Positions 24,891 through 36,940 of a stretch of DNA of 64,000 nt are shown in pieces (the stretch's first letter is position 1; every line of letters begins with the position of its first letter). The translations under genes were made by a program, and so were the position numbers. The DNA lies in assembly GCA_017591395.1 (NCBI GenBank), contig WEDG01003952.1:226501-290500 (forward strand). The letters are read 5' to 3'. Origin of the DNA: Schistocephalus solidus (Eukaryota > Platyhelminthes > Cestoda > Diphyllobothriidea > Diphyllobothriidae). The notes under the pieces were generated by a model. It had not been told where the DNA came from, did not search any database, and worked only from the letters and a program-made list of their open reading frames with translations.

Positions 24891-26060
24891 TTTTTAATAA
24901 CTGAAAATGGAAGCTCCAGTTGTCCCAAGAACTAGTTGTAACTACTCCAGGTTTTGGACATGCAGTTCCTCCAATGACCTCAAAAACATGACACTGACAC
25001 GGACAAGTCAACTGATGTCCATGAGGGCACAAAAAATTCAAGGATTTAACTATGAATTGAATGACGAACAGGGCACTGCCGGAAATCTTTGATTGTGACA
25101 AGTACAAAACTACATAAAGACGGACACGGGCGGTGGGAATTCGGGACAAACATGCATACTAGACAACAATTGGGATATTTTTTCTTTGAATGCATCGCGC
25201 CATTAAAGCCGGCACAGTTGGTCAGTATCTAGGAGCAAAGAGCATGGACAGGAGCAGACGCCCTTCTATCCTTTAAAATAGAAAAAAAGCTTTAACTTAG
25301 TTGATTAGGACACAAAACAGACTCAGGTCACTCTACTCGACGGCATGCTGGATTTAAACGCGTCTTGCTCCAAATAATCATGCAACTGAAACTCGTAAAA
25401 CTGAATACGACACGGCTTTTAAAACCAATTTTTGATACCGGCAAAAAGCTGTACGGTTCGCTGTCAGTGTGCCTAGGTGTCGGCCGTCAAAACGGACGTG
25501 GTCTGTTTGTGATATTTCGCCGCGCATGCAAGTGAGGTGCTGTGTGCGGTTCTCCGATGAGTTTTTGCGTCTGCAGTGATCATCTACAGGGCAATCTATG
25601 CTCATGGAAATTGAATATAATGGTTAGTCTAGTGAGAGCCTACCATTCGTGCCTCTTGCATCTCTCATCTCCAGAGGGGTTATAGCATCAGTCCACGGTC
25701 CTTTTCTTTACAAACGCCGAATTGGCAAATAGGCATTACTTGACACCTAGCAATTCCCTCCGCAAAACTAAATGCTGCTCCTACCTCAATCCCTTGATGC
25801 CAGCATATTTCTACAAACCTGCTCTGTAGCTGGTAGAAGACGACCGACTTCGCTAGTTTTCGAATTGAATCCTTCATTCACGTTCGTTGGCGGTGAAGCG
25901 CCGAACCAAAAACATAGATGCCTGTCTCGTGATTCACTCCTATTCTAGGACAGAGCTCCTCTGGTTCATTTAAAAGAGGGACACAAAGCGCTTGACGAGA
26001 AGGACCAAGCAATAGGGAGTGCGTTCAAAGCGCGTGCTCATTTAGTTTCCATGCCAGTTG

Positions 26061-26261
26061 GCAAAGGCCGGTCAGGCGTCAAACTAGACAAGAATGGCTT
26101 TTTCGCCAACGTTTATCAGACGAATCTGACCGGGACATTCGTGCACAATGTTACGAACTTTAGGTTGGTTTTCCCCTCAGAAGAATCGTCGAGGCACAAA
26201 GATGTGCTGTCTTGCAAAGTGACTGTTCTACAAAATTAAGATTCTGCTCTCCGGCTTATCA
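26061..26261 (+). repeat. Tandem duplication, unit 1
   Basis: A 201-bp unit starting GCAAAGGCCGGTCAGG and ending in CTCTCCGGCTTATCA. It contains CAAAATTAAGATTCTGCTC and AAGAATGGCTTTTTCGCCAA, both repeated in unit 2. Confidence 0.9.
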
Positions 26262-26474
26262 GCAAAGGCCGGTCAGGTGTCGAACTAGACAAGAATGGCT
26301 TTTTCGCCAACGTTCATCAGACGAATATATGGCGAATCTGACCGGGACAGTCATGCACAATGTTGCGAACTTTCAGGTTGGTTTTCCCCTCAGAAGAATC
26401 GTCAAGGCACAAAGATGTGCTGTCTTGCTAGGTGACTGTTCTACAAAATTAAGATCCTGCTCTCCAGCTAATCA
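26262..26474 (+). repeat. Tandem duplication, unit 2
   Basis: A 213-bp unit, colinear with unit 1 at high identity, with a 12-bp insertion around GAATATATGGC and a few substitutions. A third unit starts (GCAAAGG) at 26475 but diverges at once. The units sit in different reading frames, which argues against a coding tandem repeat. Confidence 0.9.
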
Positions 26475-29061
26475 GCAAAGGTTAAATTCCCTTTTAGAAT
26501 TTCAGGAACTTCCTAAATTATCTTCTCAGAATCTTCCATAAATTCAACTGAGCAATATAAAAGCACAGAAAAAGGTACATCATAAGGTTCCTTATTTCCG
26601 ATCCAGTGACCATGGTTATTCTCCCAGGATCCCGAACTAATGTGTCTCATACATACCAGGCCAAATTTAGGGATGCCAAGATGGGAAAAATCTTCAACAG
26701 TCTCAGATGAGAAGTGATTTAGGACTCAACTTTGCCCGAGTCTATGCCCTATTCGAGGTGTCCTTGTCAGACGCCATCCCAACAGCCACCTCTCCACAAT
26801 GGACCATTGACAATTTGACGCGAGTGCCGCAGAGTAAAGCAAAATTCAGCGAAGGTTCCCGAAGAAGTAAGTCGGCCCTGGGTCCCAGCAAGTAGATAGT
26901 TACGGGTAATCAGCGACAATGCTGTCAGGGCGCTAACGGCTAGGGTCGTGCACACCGACAGTTTTATAAAATGCCACAAACCCCACGTCGGCACTGAACT
27001 AGTTTGATTTAGACAAAATCTCTTCTGGTTCAGTTTTTGAAAGGAGGGCAAACTAAAATGAGAGGACGCTCTTGATTCGTCGGCCGCTTTGGGCCTGTTG
27101 AACCCTGCTGACCAGAACCAGTTGATTGTCATCCACACGTGACTCCGGTATCGTGGCAAGCATCGTTCGAGGGTATATTCGAAGGACGGTCCCACAGTTA
27201 GCCAGATTAAGTGGAGTTCATTTAGGCCACTATTGTGTTCAGTGACCAAAGGGCAGATAGATAAATGACACCAAAAGGAATGGAATAAGTCATTTCTGGC
27301 CTCCAACATGTCTGACAGTTCCATCACTCATTGGAGTTCGAAACGCAGAATGAAGACTACCAAAACAGCCGATGTGTCGAGCTCATAAATATTGTGTTGC
27401 TCCACAGGTCCAATGTTAGGCGTAGAATATATTGTTACAATTAAACTGAATTAGCCACAGAATACAACCATCGTGACTGACAACATGATGTCCGTGGGAA
27501 TGCAAATGATTATTTTAGTACGTGTACCAACATCATGATAAGAATCAGGTTTCCTTTTCCACATTCTTTTAAACGGGTTTTGAATGATAATGACGATACG
27601 GTGGTCACTGGCGTCCGTGAAACTTGTGCTCCAGTAGTTCTAGCGTTTCATCTTTTTCCCCTTTGGAAAATAGAACTAGTAATGAGGAAAAAACCTCATG
27701 TCTTAGCAGTCACTCATTGCACCATACCATGGGAGTTTTAACAATAGGCTTGGATTAAGCTGGCGTTCTCTTTGCACGCCTTCCTGTTTTGCAGATGCAG
27801 ATACGTGATTGTGATTTCCTCCGGGAAGGGAAAATCAAACGCCGCTGCACAAGCTTTAGGTGGATTAAACTCCACCTCTAGGTTGGGAGAAAGGTTGATG
27901 GGTTGCTTGTCAAAGTTCAGAGGACGTCAGAAACGGTCACGACATCACTCGATCTTTGGCAAGTAAAAAAACAGAAATGTCAGCATTTATATTGTTATCA
28001 CGCAGGGCAGAACGCCAACGAGCAGGACCTCCGAGCGGAAGTCATCTCGTGGCATCCTGTCTAGTCAGCAAATCGTGAAACCTCGGGAGAATAGACATCT
28101 CCATGCCCTACCAAAAGGTGCCAACGGAAACTATAACATTCTATTGTGTACTGAGGTTACCTTGTTTGAACTTGGTAAGCCCCTCGCATAAGGCGCCTAG
28201 TCGCACACGTATGATATCGAAGGATCCACTATCCAGACTAGAGAAGTCAGGCATCCCCTTCTGTAATTTTGGAGAAGGCGAATAATTTGTTAATGTTGCG
28301 TTGGTGAAACTGGAAATCACAGATGTCAACTAAAAGTTCCTGCCCAGACACAATCGTGACCTTCCTATTTTTAAGATGTTCGACTGAAACGGTAAGGACA
28401 CCACAAAACAAATGAAAAAGGTAGGACTGTCGGACACTCAATAACTAACATAACTTCAATAAGGCTTTAGGATCTTTCGAGCATATTCTGCAGACGGTTA
28501 ACATAAGAGGAAAGCACGCATCCGCTCGACTTGCGAAATCTCAAGGTCTCACAAACAGTCATCTTGGAGAGCCTTGGCTAGGCACATGGGCAAAAAATCG
28601 TGCGATCCCATGGATGCTCGACAACAGAAACTGACTCCAACAACGGCCTCCTGCTGCCACCCTCGTCGCAGTCAGTTTTAACACTGATTTGTGCTAATGA
28701 ACAGGCACATACATATTTCTAAAATTTGGACCATATTCGAAAATGTACAAGCGATCAGTTCTTCCCTTTCAGCTGGACTACCTTAAATTGTAGTTTTCTT
28801 ATGATCAGTATTTCTAAAAAGCTTCTCGTTTTAAAAGAGTAGTCGTGTAGGTTACCGAAAATGATTGGCATATGTCGCCATTCACAATAATTTCCTTCAC
28901 AAAAGTATATTGAATGTCGACTGTGTATGTTTATAGTAACCAGTTCTACTTACGACCTAAATAAAATGGCCGCACAAACGCTATACCTTTTCGATTCATT
29001 TCGAATTTTTATACCAAAATCTTATGGTTTTACGGGAACAAGGCATCACAACTTCATCCTG

Positions 29062-29150
29062 GTGGATGGACGCTCCCCGATCGGTTACGGGGCTCATTCA
29101 TCCGTTCTGTCTTGGGATTATCTATCGAGGCCCACCAGCAGCCGGATAGC
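29062..29150 (-). repeat. S1 tail fragment, inverted
   Basis: GCTCCCCGATCGGTTACGGG is followed by CATTCATCCGTTCTGTCTTGG and CAGCAGCCGGAT, the complement of the S1 tail as found at 7612 and 53902. It faces the plus-strand S1 body at 29195. Confidence 0.6.
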
Positions 29151-29194
29151 AGTTAGTATAGTAAAGGCCAAAGAACATTACTGATACCGACAAG

Positions 29195-29345
29195 GAACCT
29201 GAGGCTCAGTAGCTAGAGCGGTGGACGTCACGTCAAAAGGTCGCGGGTGCGAGCATCGGGCGGTACATCACCTGGGGTTGGGTATGGTTGACTGATGACC
29301 ACCAATAAGCCAGAAATAACCATTTCCAGCCTCCCTCTTCTGTAT
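29195..29345 (+). repeat. SINE-like S1
   Basis: Head with GAGGCTCAGTAGCTAGAGCGG and GGTCGCGGGTGCGAGC (B-box-like), then GGGGTTGGGTATGG, CTGATGA (29292-29298), a 14-nt spacer, GAAA (29313-29316) and CATTTCCAGCCTCCC. The tail is lost. Confidence 0.75.
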
Positions 29346-29584
29346 TACTAATTTTCTTCTACATAAAACAACTTCATCTATTGTATTAGTTTTCTAGGGT
29401 TTGTCATCTTGTTCAAATAATTTGTCTTATATTAACAATATTTCGGTTATGAAACATTCGTGACTGCGAGAGTTGATAACAAACTTGCAGGAATTTTTCT
29501 TTTAACTTACATCTAAGGGAATACCAGTCCCGCTGAAAATGCATGATAGATAAAAACTGGGATGTTTCTTCACGAAACGTGCAC

Positions 29585-29705
29585 TGAATTTGACGCATTT
29601 GCGAAAACCTCAGCGACCACAGTGCGATTCGAACCTACGATAGCAATGGGATGGCTTTAGAACAGCCATTGCTCTAGTCACTGGCTCAATTGAATTATTC
29701 AAAGC
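29585..29705 (-). repeat. tRNA-derived SINE S2, partial
   Basis: On the minus strand: CATTGCTCTAGTCACTGG region reversed, B-box-like TAGGTTCGAATCGCAC, and tail TTTTCGCAAATGCGTCAAA. It lacks the GGATTCC leader and faces the plus copy at 29795. Confidence 0.65.
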
Positions 29706-29794
29706 TGCCCAACCCCATTTTCTGTAATTTTGCCTGGTGGATTCTCAATTTATTGCTGAGGAAAGCCTCCTTCGGCAGTCAGCTGCCTGTATCA

Positions 29795-30005
29795 CAATTG
29801 GTAGATTCCATAAGTTGCAGTAGGCTGGGCGGGTAACTTGACCCTATTGCGATTAAACTCATGGCTCCTGGTGCAGCGTCATTACTCAGGTGACTAGAGC
29901 GTTGACTGGAGTAAAGTCTTCTCCTTTCTGTCTTGCGCGTGAGTGTCACGGAGGTTGCGGAATTTTTCAAAACGGAGCCAAATAAATTATTCCAATCTGG
30001 CAAAT
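29795..30005 (+). repeat. tRNA-derived SINE S2
   Basis: Starts with GATTCCATAAGTTGCAGTAG, then GGCTGGGCGGGTAACTTGACC, a decayed A box (TACTCAGGTGACTAGAGCG), GTAAAGTCTTCTCCTTTCTG, a decayed B box and a GAATTTTTCAAAACGGAGCC tail ending in AAATTATTCC. It abuts the left end of PLE family A. Confidence 0.75.
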
Positions 30006-30036
30006 AATCTTTTAATTAATTGTGCCTGGTAGTAAC

Positions 30037-30074
30037 CTGACATTTCAGATTGTCTCTCGGACCCATCATATGAG
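30037..30074 (-). ncRNA. Decayed hammerhead motif in left terminal repeat
   Basis: On the minus strand the core CATATGA (canonical CTGATGA with two changes) is followed by a 19-nt helix II segment, intact GAAA, T and GTC. The spacing is the same as in the other PLE hammerheads of this window. The core changes make activity unlikely. Confidence 0.5.
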
Positions 30075-30280
30075 ACAGTCACACAAAAGGGTAATAGGGG
30101 CACAAGGGCATGGTTACTAGGCCACCACACACCTTTTTTATATTTGGCAGTCCTCATGGTCCTTGCCGCGGGTTATGGTTGATGGGGTGATTGCTCGTCA
30201 GTCCGTGTTCGAGTTGTTCATTGCCGTGATTTAATCACCGTTGTCGATCTTTGGCATGACGATCACTCGGCAATTTGGCC
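30037..30280 (-). repeat. PLE family A, left inverted terminal repeat
   Basis: This block is an imperfect inverted copy of 31895-32170. Shared phrases, in order from the outer end, are GAGACAGTCxCACAAAAGGG, TTTGGCAGTCCTCATGGTCC, GTTATGGTTGATGG and GATTACTCGGCAATT-like text next to the coding part. Penelope-like elements are known to carry such long terminal repeats in direct or inverted form (pLTR). Confidence 0.75.
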
Positions 30281-31143
30281 ACCGAGTTTACAACGGTTGT
30301 TTTGGACGTGACCGACTACCTTCAAAAGGCCAAAGACTTACTAGAGGACCGCCAGTCCAAAGTCCCTTGTGCAACAAACCCCATAAAAATGCTGACACGC
30401 GATATTAATGCGACGTTGGTGGCATTGGGAAATTCGGGAGCAAGATCGCAGGTTAACCGACACACGGCAAGAGCCCAGGGCATGACCTTTGTCCGATTCT
30501 CTGGCCTGGGCATTCTCTGGGCATTCATCTTCGGCCCATCGTATCACTCAAAGGTACTCCAGCTTACGGATTGGCAAAGTGTCTGTTTCGGCGTCTTAAA
30601 TTTCTAACCGCTAATTCAGACACTACCTTCAGTTCGTCAACACAATTCTTGGAGAAATTTAAAGGGGTAAGCCTTCTTCCGGACGAGTTCATTATATCTA
30701 TTGATTTTACACCTCTTTTTACTTCTATTCAACAGGACCTGACAGTTTAAACCATCGAATTACTCCTACGAGACAAATACGATGAAACGGAGAATCCCCT
30801 CGGGCACGCTTAAATCTTCCAATTCCTGAAGTTCTGTCTCAAGACGTACTTCATGTTTAACGGAACAGTCTACGAGCAGGTGAAAGGCACGCCAATCGGT
30901 TCACCGATTTGGGGCTTCACAGCTGAGACTTTCCTACAACGGTTGGAGTGGCTGGTCTTCCAGACTGAAATTCCGGGCTCAATATGTGGATGATAACTTC
31001 GTCGTCATCAAAAGGGATCAAGTGTTGGAATTCCAAGAACATCGTAACGCCATCTTCCCGGACATCCAATTCACAATGGAGGAGGAAGAAAACAATCAGC
31101 TAGCCTTCTTCGACGTTCTCATCTGCCGCAAAGAATGTGGTGG
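30276..31143 (+). pseudogene. PLE family A reverse transcriptase, broken
   Basis: Reading through several frames, the recognisable PLE RT blocks in order are TDYLQKAKDLLEDRQ (about 30307), GTPAYGLAKCLFRRLKF (about 30553), ISIDFTPLFTSI in place of the usual SFDV-SLFTSIP motif (palm motif A, 30702-30737), VKGTPIGSPIWGFTAE (motif B, about 30880-30930), the catalytic YVDD box (30983-30994) and MEEEENNQLAFFDVLICRK. At least one frameshift before YVDD, an in-frame TAA after DLTV, another in GHA-stop and one after CGGLIN show that it is dead. The N-terminal part before TDYLQ is lost or replaced by the inverted repeat. Confidence 0.85.
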
Positions 31144-31399
31144 TCTAATCAACTAAAATGTTCAGGAAAGAGACCAATTCGACAAAAGTACTGAGCTTCA
31201 ATAGCAACCACATAATTAACCACAAATGTAGTTTCGTAAGGGCACTATATTGGCATGTCGAGACGTAGTACAGTGAAACAGAAGATAAAGTTTGTGAACT
31301 GCAATATATTTGACGAGTAATTAGAGCGAATGGATACCTACACATCTTCACCAACCACTGCATACGTAAACGCGAGGAGCGACAAAATCAAACCGATCC

Positions 31400-31870
31400 A
31401 AAATTTTGGCAAGCACTTCCGTACGTAAAGAACGTCTTGGAAGCCGTCAGCCGCCGCCTTACACCCCTCGGGGTTGGGGTCACACACAGACCGGAGGCAA
31501 ACATCAGGCTTCAGGTCATGCGGCCGAAAGACCCAGTACCAAGGACAGGAAACGTCTGGAGTCGTTTACCGTGTATGGTGCAGTTACGGACAAAGCAACT
31601 ACATCGGAGAAACTGGGAGATTACTCCGCAGGCGAATTGCCGAGCACGCAGCAATGATGAGAAGAAACGATGCTAACTCCCAGCTCGTGGCTCATTCGCC
31701 GGGGCCCGGCCACACCTTGAATATTCATGAGGCTAAAGTTCTCGCCAGAGGTGACAACCACGTGAGCCATGAGCTGCTTGAGTCGGGGTTCTTCGGCACG
31801 CATTCAATTAACAGGTGCAATGATCTTCCGCCTCCATGTTCTGCATTCAGATTTCACATTTGAGAAAAAT
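31400..31870 (+). pseudogene. PLE family A GIY-YIG endonuclease domain
   Basis: The ORF at 31474-31863 holds VYRVWCSYGQSNYIGETGRL, which contains the GIY-YIG core (NYIGETGRLLRRRIAEH), followed by SQLVAHSPGPGHTLNIHEA and ELLESGFFGTHSINRCNDLP, the conserved C-terminal part. This is the endonuclease that, in the PLE family, nicks target DNA for target-primed insertion. The frame is open over the domain, but the linker to the RT is frame-shifted. It continues directly into the right terminal repeat. Confidence 0.85.
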
Positions 31871-31894
31871 TACCAGGCACGCGGGGATCAAACG

Positions 31895-32170
31895 TCCGGG
31901 CAACAGCGGGCCGAATTGCCGAGTAATCGTCAAGCCAAAGAGCGACCACGCTGATGAAATCATGGCAATTAACAATTCGAACAAAGACCGACGAGCAAAC
32001 ATCCCATCAACCATGACCCCCGGCGAGGACCATGAGGACTGCCAAATAAAGTAGGCGCGTGGTTACCTATCAACAACACTCTATAAATACTGCGCCCCTT
32101 TTGTTCCCAATAACCCTTTTGTGCGACTGTCTCTGATGCGTGGTCCGAAAGAGAATCCGAAGTGTCAGTC
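31895..32170 (+). repeat. PLE family A, right inverted terminal repeat
   Basis: The inverted counterpart of 30037-30280. It contains GCCAAAGAGCGACCACG, CATCAACCATGACCCC, GGACCATGAGGACTGCCAAA, CCCTTTTGTGCGACTGTCTC and ends at the ribozyme motif. Beyond it GTCTAATAAATCTCTTG resembles the flank of the 13.6-kb solo copy. Confidence 0.75.
32131..32170 (+). ncRNA. Hammerhead-like motif in right terminal repeat
   Basis: CTGATGC (canonical CTGATGA with A9 changed), a 19-nt helix II segment with GAAAGA loop, GAAG in place of GAAA, T and GTC. Spacing is conserved but two core positions are changed, so it is probably inactive. Confidence 0.5.
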
Positions 32171-35100
32171 TAATAAATCTCTTGTTTCAACATCGTGGCT
32201 GTCTCTTCGCCACTACTTCCTGGAACTCGCCTCTTTGGTTCTTTTAGCAAATTGTTATTCGTATCAATGATAGGATTAAAATATGCGTACAACCCTGCGG
32301 TGTTTGGCAGTAGAATTCCTGAATATCCAGTATGCTACAGGGTATCGGTTTATTTTAAAATCTGCTACCAATGCATCAGTTCTAAATCGGTTTTGAGCAA
32401 AGAATGTTTTCTACGTAAAAATCTACGTTAACACTTTCGTTTTTGGTCCATGCGTTAAGCGCAATATCTATATATGGCTAAACTGTTTAGTGGCCAAGGG
32501 AATCGCAAAGCAAAGATATCAAAAATAGTCCCTAACTTGTCTTTTTAACGAACCACGCACCACCTGCCTCTGGTTTTCCCAGTTTAGTTAATTACTCCAA
32601 ATCAAACCTTTCGGTGCTTTGTATTCTAGGTAAATCGTTGTATTCATCCTGCAGGCCTGCGTAGAATGTTTCCCGTTGTGAGAGTGCTGGTTTTGGGAAA
32701 ATGGTCTCATTCATTTATGATAAAAGACGACAAAAGCGTTGATATGCCGGAATAAATGCAAATATCCTTCAGTTATTTTTATTCGTTTTTGGCATGATGC
32801 CTATGTAATTAATACATTTATATACTAAACCTGTAACTTATTGCTTTGACGGTACGAAGTTATTCGCTCATTTCGCTTGGGATATTAGCCCCAGAAGACC
32901 TTTTTATGTATTTAATAGATAGTATTTAACTATAATGTTCTTCCTATGGTATTTTAATTTACTATAGGCGAAACTGTAAGTTTAAACTTCAAAATAAGAT
33001 ACATACTGGGGCCTTTATGAAAAATACCAGAGAGTGACTGAGAAGTTAAGTTCTGGCACATGCTTCAGGTAACAGTGAAAAATTACAGCCAAAAGTGAAG
33101 AGAATTTTAGTTGACTAATCCGTTGAGAAAATTGCTAATTTCCGTTACAGATGTAGAAATGAATATTGGATTTTCAGGTTAGAATATTAAATGGTTACTC
33201 TGCACCTGTTTAAATGTTCCTATGCATTTTGGGATGGAAGGTGGCCTAGCTCAAGTTGCGACAGTAGCGTCTGACGAAAGTCAAGGTAAAAATAAATTAC
33301 TGTCTGCTAGGTCGAAAAGATGAATTATAAAAAAAGGCGTGGCTAATGAAAAATAAAACAAAATCCGTGACTAGTTCATTGCTTCAAAAAGCAAGCAAAC
33401 AGGTAAATGCTAGTTTTCAAAAACTTCGTCAAAGGAAATCTACGGCTTTAATCGGGAAAATCAACTGCTGTTTAAGCCTACGTTATGCACATTGCATTAA
33501 AATTATTGAGGCCTGTTCAGTAACGCCGAAATAATTAAAAAAGTATAATAAGAGTTTTATATGAAAACGTACTTCAGTCTATCCAAACAAGTACTTGCTT
33601 TGGCTCATAAAATATCAGCTTACATTTTCAGAATTGATATGCATTGGAATTTAAATGGTATGGATATTGTTTGGGAGAAAGTAATAATTAAGGAAATTTG
33701 ACCAACGTGCCGAGGTGTTAAAACATGGGCAAGAGGGTTTTGCGTATGGTTGAACTATCAGCTAAAAACGAACAGCAAAGCATGAAGAATTTCATCTATT
33801 GGCAAATATTTACCTTTTTTGCTTCCTGAAACAAGATTTGTGGTACTTTAATACGCAAGTTCATTATATGCTGCAGCTAAATCAACTTTCGGACTTTCGC
33901 TTATAGTCTTTAATCTAAAAATGATGGAGAATGCTTTTCTCAACCTTCCGGCATCTCATAGTCTCCTTTGTACGTTCTACGCAGTCGTTAACGCAAAGAA
34001 CTTTACGACATGTTCAAAACGTTGAGCTATTTGAGGATTGAAAATAAAGTTTTGAAAATGGCCAACCTATCGGAGATCGCCAATGGCAGCGTTCAAACAG
34101 TTCGAATCATGGTTTTGCATTAGCTTTGAAGATGGCGGCAGAGAGTCACAAAATTAAAATATCTGAGTAATGTCTAGCGCATTCAACTAAGGCTTTTTGG
34201 ATGGACTTTGCTCATGGTAGGAAAAATATGTGCTATTTAGGTTCTTAGTATAACCTTATGCGTCTATGCAACAATGTGCATAAATTGATCGTTTTCAGTC
34301 TTAAGCACAACTACCCTTTAAATGCAAATTATAAGCGAAAACAAGCCTCCCATAGCTCGAGAAAATCGTGTGCTGTGATTCGGTTATTTTTGAGGTTGAA
34401 ATATACGTCCTCAGGGAGAACTCAACGAAATCGTTTAATATTTAAATAATTTGGATCTAATTGCAAGGTTGGAGATTATAAATAGGGCAAGGTTAATTGT
34501 GATATCGGATTTTGTTTCATTTGTCTTCAACACCAAGATCTATAACCTTAGTACCACTCTACGGGCTAATGACTGAACGGATAAGTAAAGGCCCATCTTA
34601 ACTTACACTGGAGTGTTATCAGTCTAGGAAGGCAGTTTCGTGGAAAATAAAAAGGAATATCCAAGAGTTTTTTAAAAATGAATATAAGGATAGATATTTT
34701 TGACTCAAGTGCCGAGATTTATAGAATTTATATGTGATAAAGGCAACCTCCATGTATACATACATGAAGAGGTTCGATAAAAGAAAAAATAACTTACACT
34801 AAAATTAAGGATGTTGTTAGTAAATTGTTTGGCAATCTGTGGGGAGGAAGTCAATATAGCCTATCCAAATTCATTGACCAGTCATGATCAATTATGTGGA
34901 GAGAAATATAATCTGCATCTTCTGACAAATAATGAGCCTCGGTGCCCAGGCCAATCATCAAACTCTTCAGCGTTTTTTCTAAAACTAATCACGAGCTGAT
35001 CATCGGCAATCAAGTAACTGCAACCAAGGCTGTGGAAATAATCAATCTCTTTCCTTAGGCGGCGGAATACTATGCAACGTCTGGGTGCAGTTTCACTACC

Positions 35101-36863
35101 CAGAGGCACAACCACGAAAACGAACCAACAGATAGGAGATGATCAAGTTTCAAAATATGGAAAGAGCATTCCGTAAGGATTAAGCGTTGACGTCCTTTCG
35201 TTTATCTGGCCTGTGGGAACAGTTGATCAACGGGATGCCTAAGGTTCAGACCCAAATACAGGTCTGCAGACGATATTTAATGGCAAATAGTACGTGGGAT
35301 GATAAAGCACCACCAGCTACCTCGTGCGAACGAATGCACATGCAATACAAACTCGCCCGATGTCAAAACATGTTCTAATGCTGCAAAGCAGGCTTTCATC
35401 AAATTATGCAAAAAATGAATCATTTCTGCTGTTTTGACTTCAGTAAATAAGGCAATAACAAAATTATTTTTAGTTATGCCTGAAAACATATACTGTCGCT
35501 TCATTCATAAATTATTCAGAGACCTGTAGAGGTGTGCATTTTTTAGTGCTTCTGCTGGTCACTATGGAAGGGTGTTTGAACTGCACCGAACAATACTTTT
35601 GGAGACTAAAACACTGCCATTGTTATAAGATTATCCGATTGAAAATATAAAATCTGTGTAGTAGAGAAAATGTTCTTTTAAAAAGTAATCGTTATGGCAA
35701 ATTTATATTTACATTTGGCGGATTTTGCCAGTAAAGCCTTTTCTACTTGTGTAATTAGTTTGCCCAAACAAACCAAACATACGTAGTAAATTTGCTGGAG
35801 ATGGTCGCAAATAGCAAGCGTGCATATTTCGTGTGCTAGACGGCATGGTAGAGTTATCCCTTGGATTGATCTCCGACGCAGGTCAATCCTCTCAAATTTC
35901 ATCTTTCTCGTCAGTTCGTCTAGTTTACGCGGTATGAGTAGTTTTTGTAATTGATCTTAACCGTCTTAATCAGAAGCGTTTTGCTTAGACGTTCTCGGTA
36001 ATAGATGGCTAATAAGCTGAATTTTCAAGCAAAACTCTCTTAAAGCAATCGGTAAATCAAACCTAGACAAGTACAGTGCACAAGTCTCTGGAGGGCAAAG
36101 TGACCACATTGGTTCTCTGTTCTCATCGCGATTTGATGTCAGTGCATGGTTCGCGCTCTGCGCATGTGAAGTAAGCTTGATGACTCGTTTGAAAACACAC
36201 CATCCCGCTATCTTCAGCTGTAGTATACAGCTTTTTGTTTGAAATAATATTACAAAGAAGAGTGAATTGGAAGTAAAGTAGGACTGGTCTTTAGTAAACG
36301 TCTATGGAAGCTGGCGTTTTTCTTGTCAAACCACCTACAATTGCAACAATTTTGTGCAAGCTATAAGCCCCGGTAGTTTTCTTGTCTTTTTCTGGTTCAC
36401 GGGATTTTAAAAGATAGTTTTATTTTCAGTCATCTTGCCGTGCCCCTCATAAATCGGCAATAAAACGGGAAAATTAGTATAATTTATGTATCGACTGTTC
36501 TTATTTCCCTTCCGCTAACCAAATAATTTAGATCTCTCCCAAAACGTGTCTTCTGTATTTCCAAATAAAAACTTACGGGTTTTTTCCTAAAGCAGTCGAG
36601 TTAACCTACCTGAAACTCATAGAATGTACTCAGAAAATTGCCGGAAACGAAGATTTAAGTTAGAAACGTGTAAATACTATTGAAATTTCCTCTCTACGTC
36701 GACAGAATCCTTTTACTTTCGACCTAAATCAAGACGACCTATCATGAAGATTATTTAGATAGTTCGTCATAATCTCCCAGCCCTCTTCACGTTTTGAGAG
36801 AACACCATGAAAAAAGGTACGCATGGTCCCTTTCGGATGAATGTTTTCTTTAAAAGGATACAG

Positions 36864-36890
36864 CTATATGTATATTTATATATGTATATA

Positions 36891-36940
<50 letters not shown>
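36864..36940 (+). repeat. AT dinucleotide microsatellite
   Basis: TATATG/TATATT-type words leading into an uninterrupted (TA)n tract from 36892 to about 36934. Confidence 0.95.

Larger units (their letters stand above)
24900..28900. other. Moderately GC-rich stretch, unassigned
   Basis: Base composition is higher in GC than the surrounding intronic DNA, and the stretch contains a local tandem duplication (26061-26474) and several ORFs of 60-186 codons. The longest (26767-27327, minus, 186 codons) has no recognisable domain, no good splice frame and an ordinary composition. The likeliest explanation is old transposable-element DNA that could not be assigned by eye. Confidence 0.35.

Noticed and set aside
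26767..27327. 186-codon minus-strand ORF
   Set aside because: No domain, no signal peptide, no suitable splice borders, and an equally open plus-strand frame overlaps it. Probably old element DNA.
31950..31975. Another CTGATGA (GCTGATGAAATCATGG) inside the family A terminal repeat
   Set aside because: No helix II and no GAAA at the right distance; chance heptamer.
34888..35115. Minus-strand 75-codon ORF (GCSYLIADDQLVISF) in the long A-B intron
   Set aside because: A possible acceptor TTATTTCCACAG gives phase 2, which cannot be inserted between the phase-1 ends of exons A and B; no good donor.
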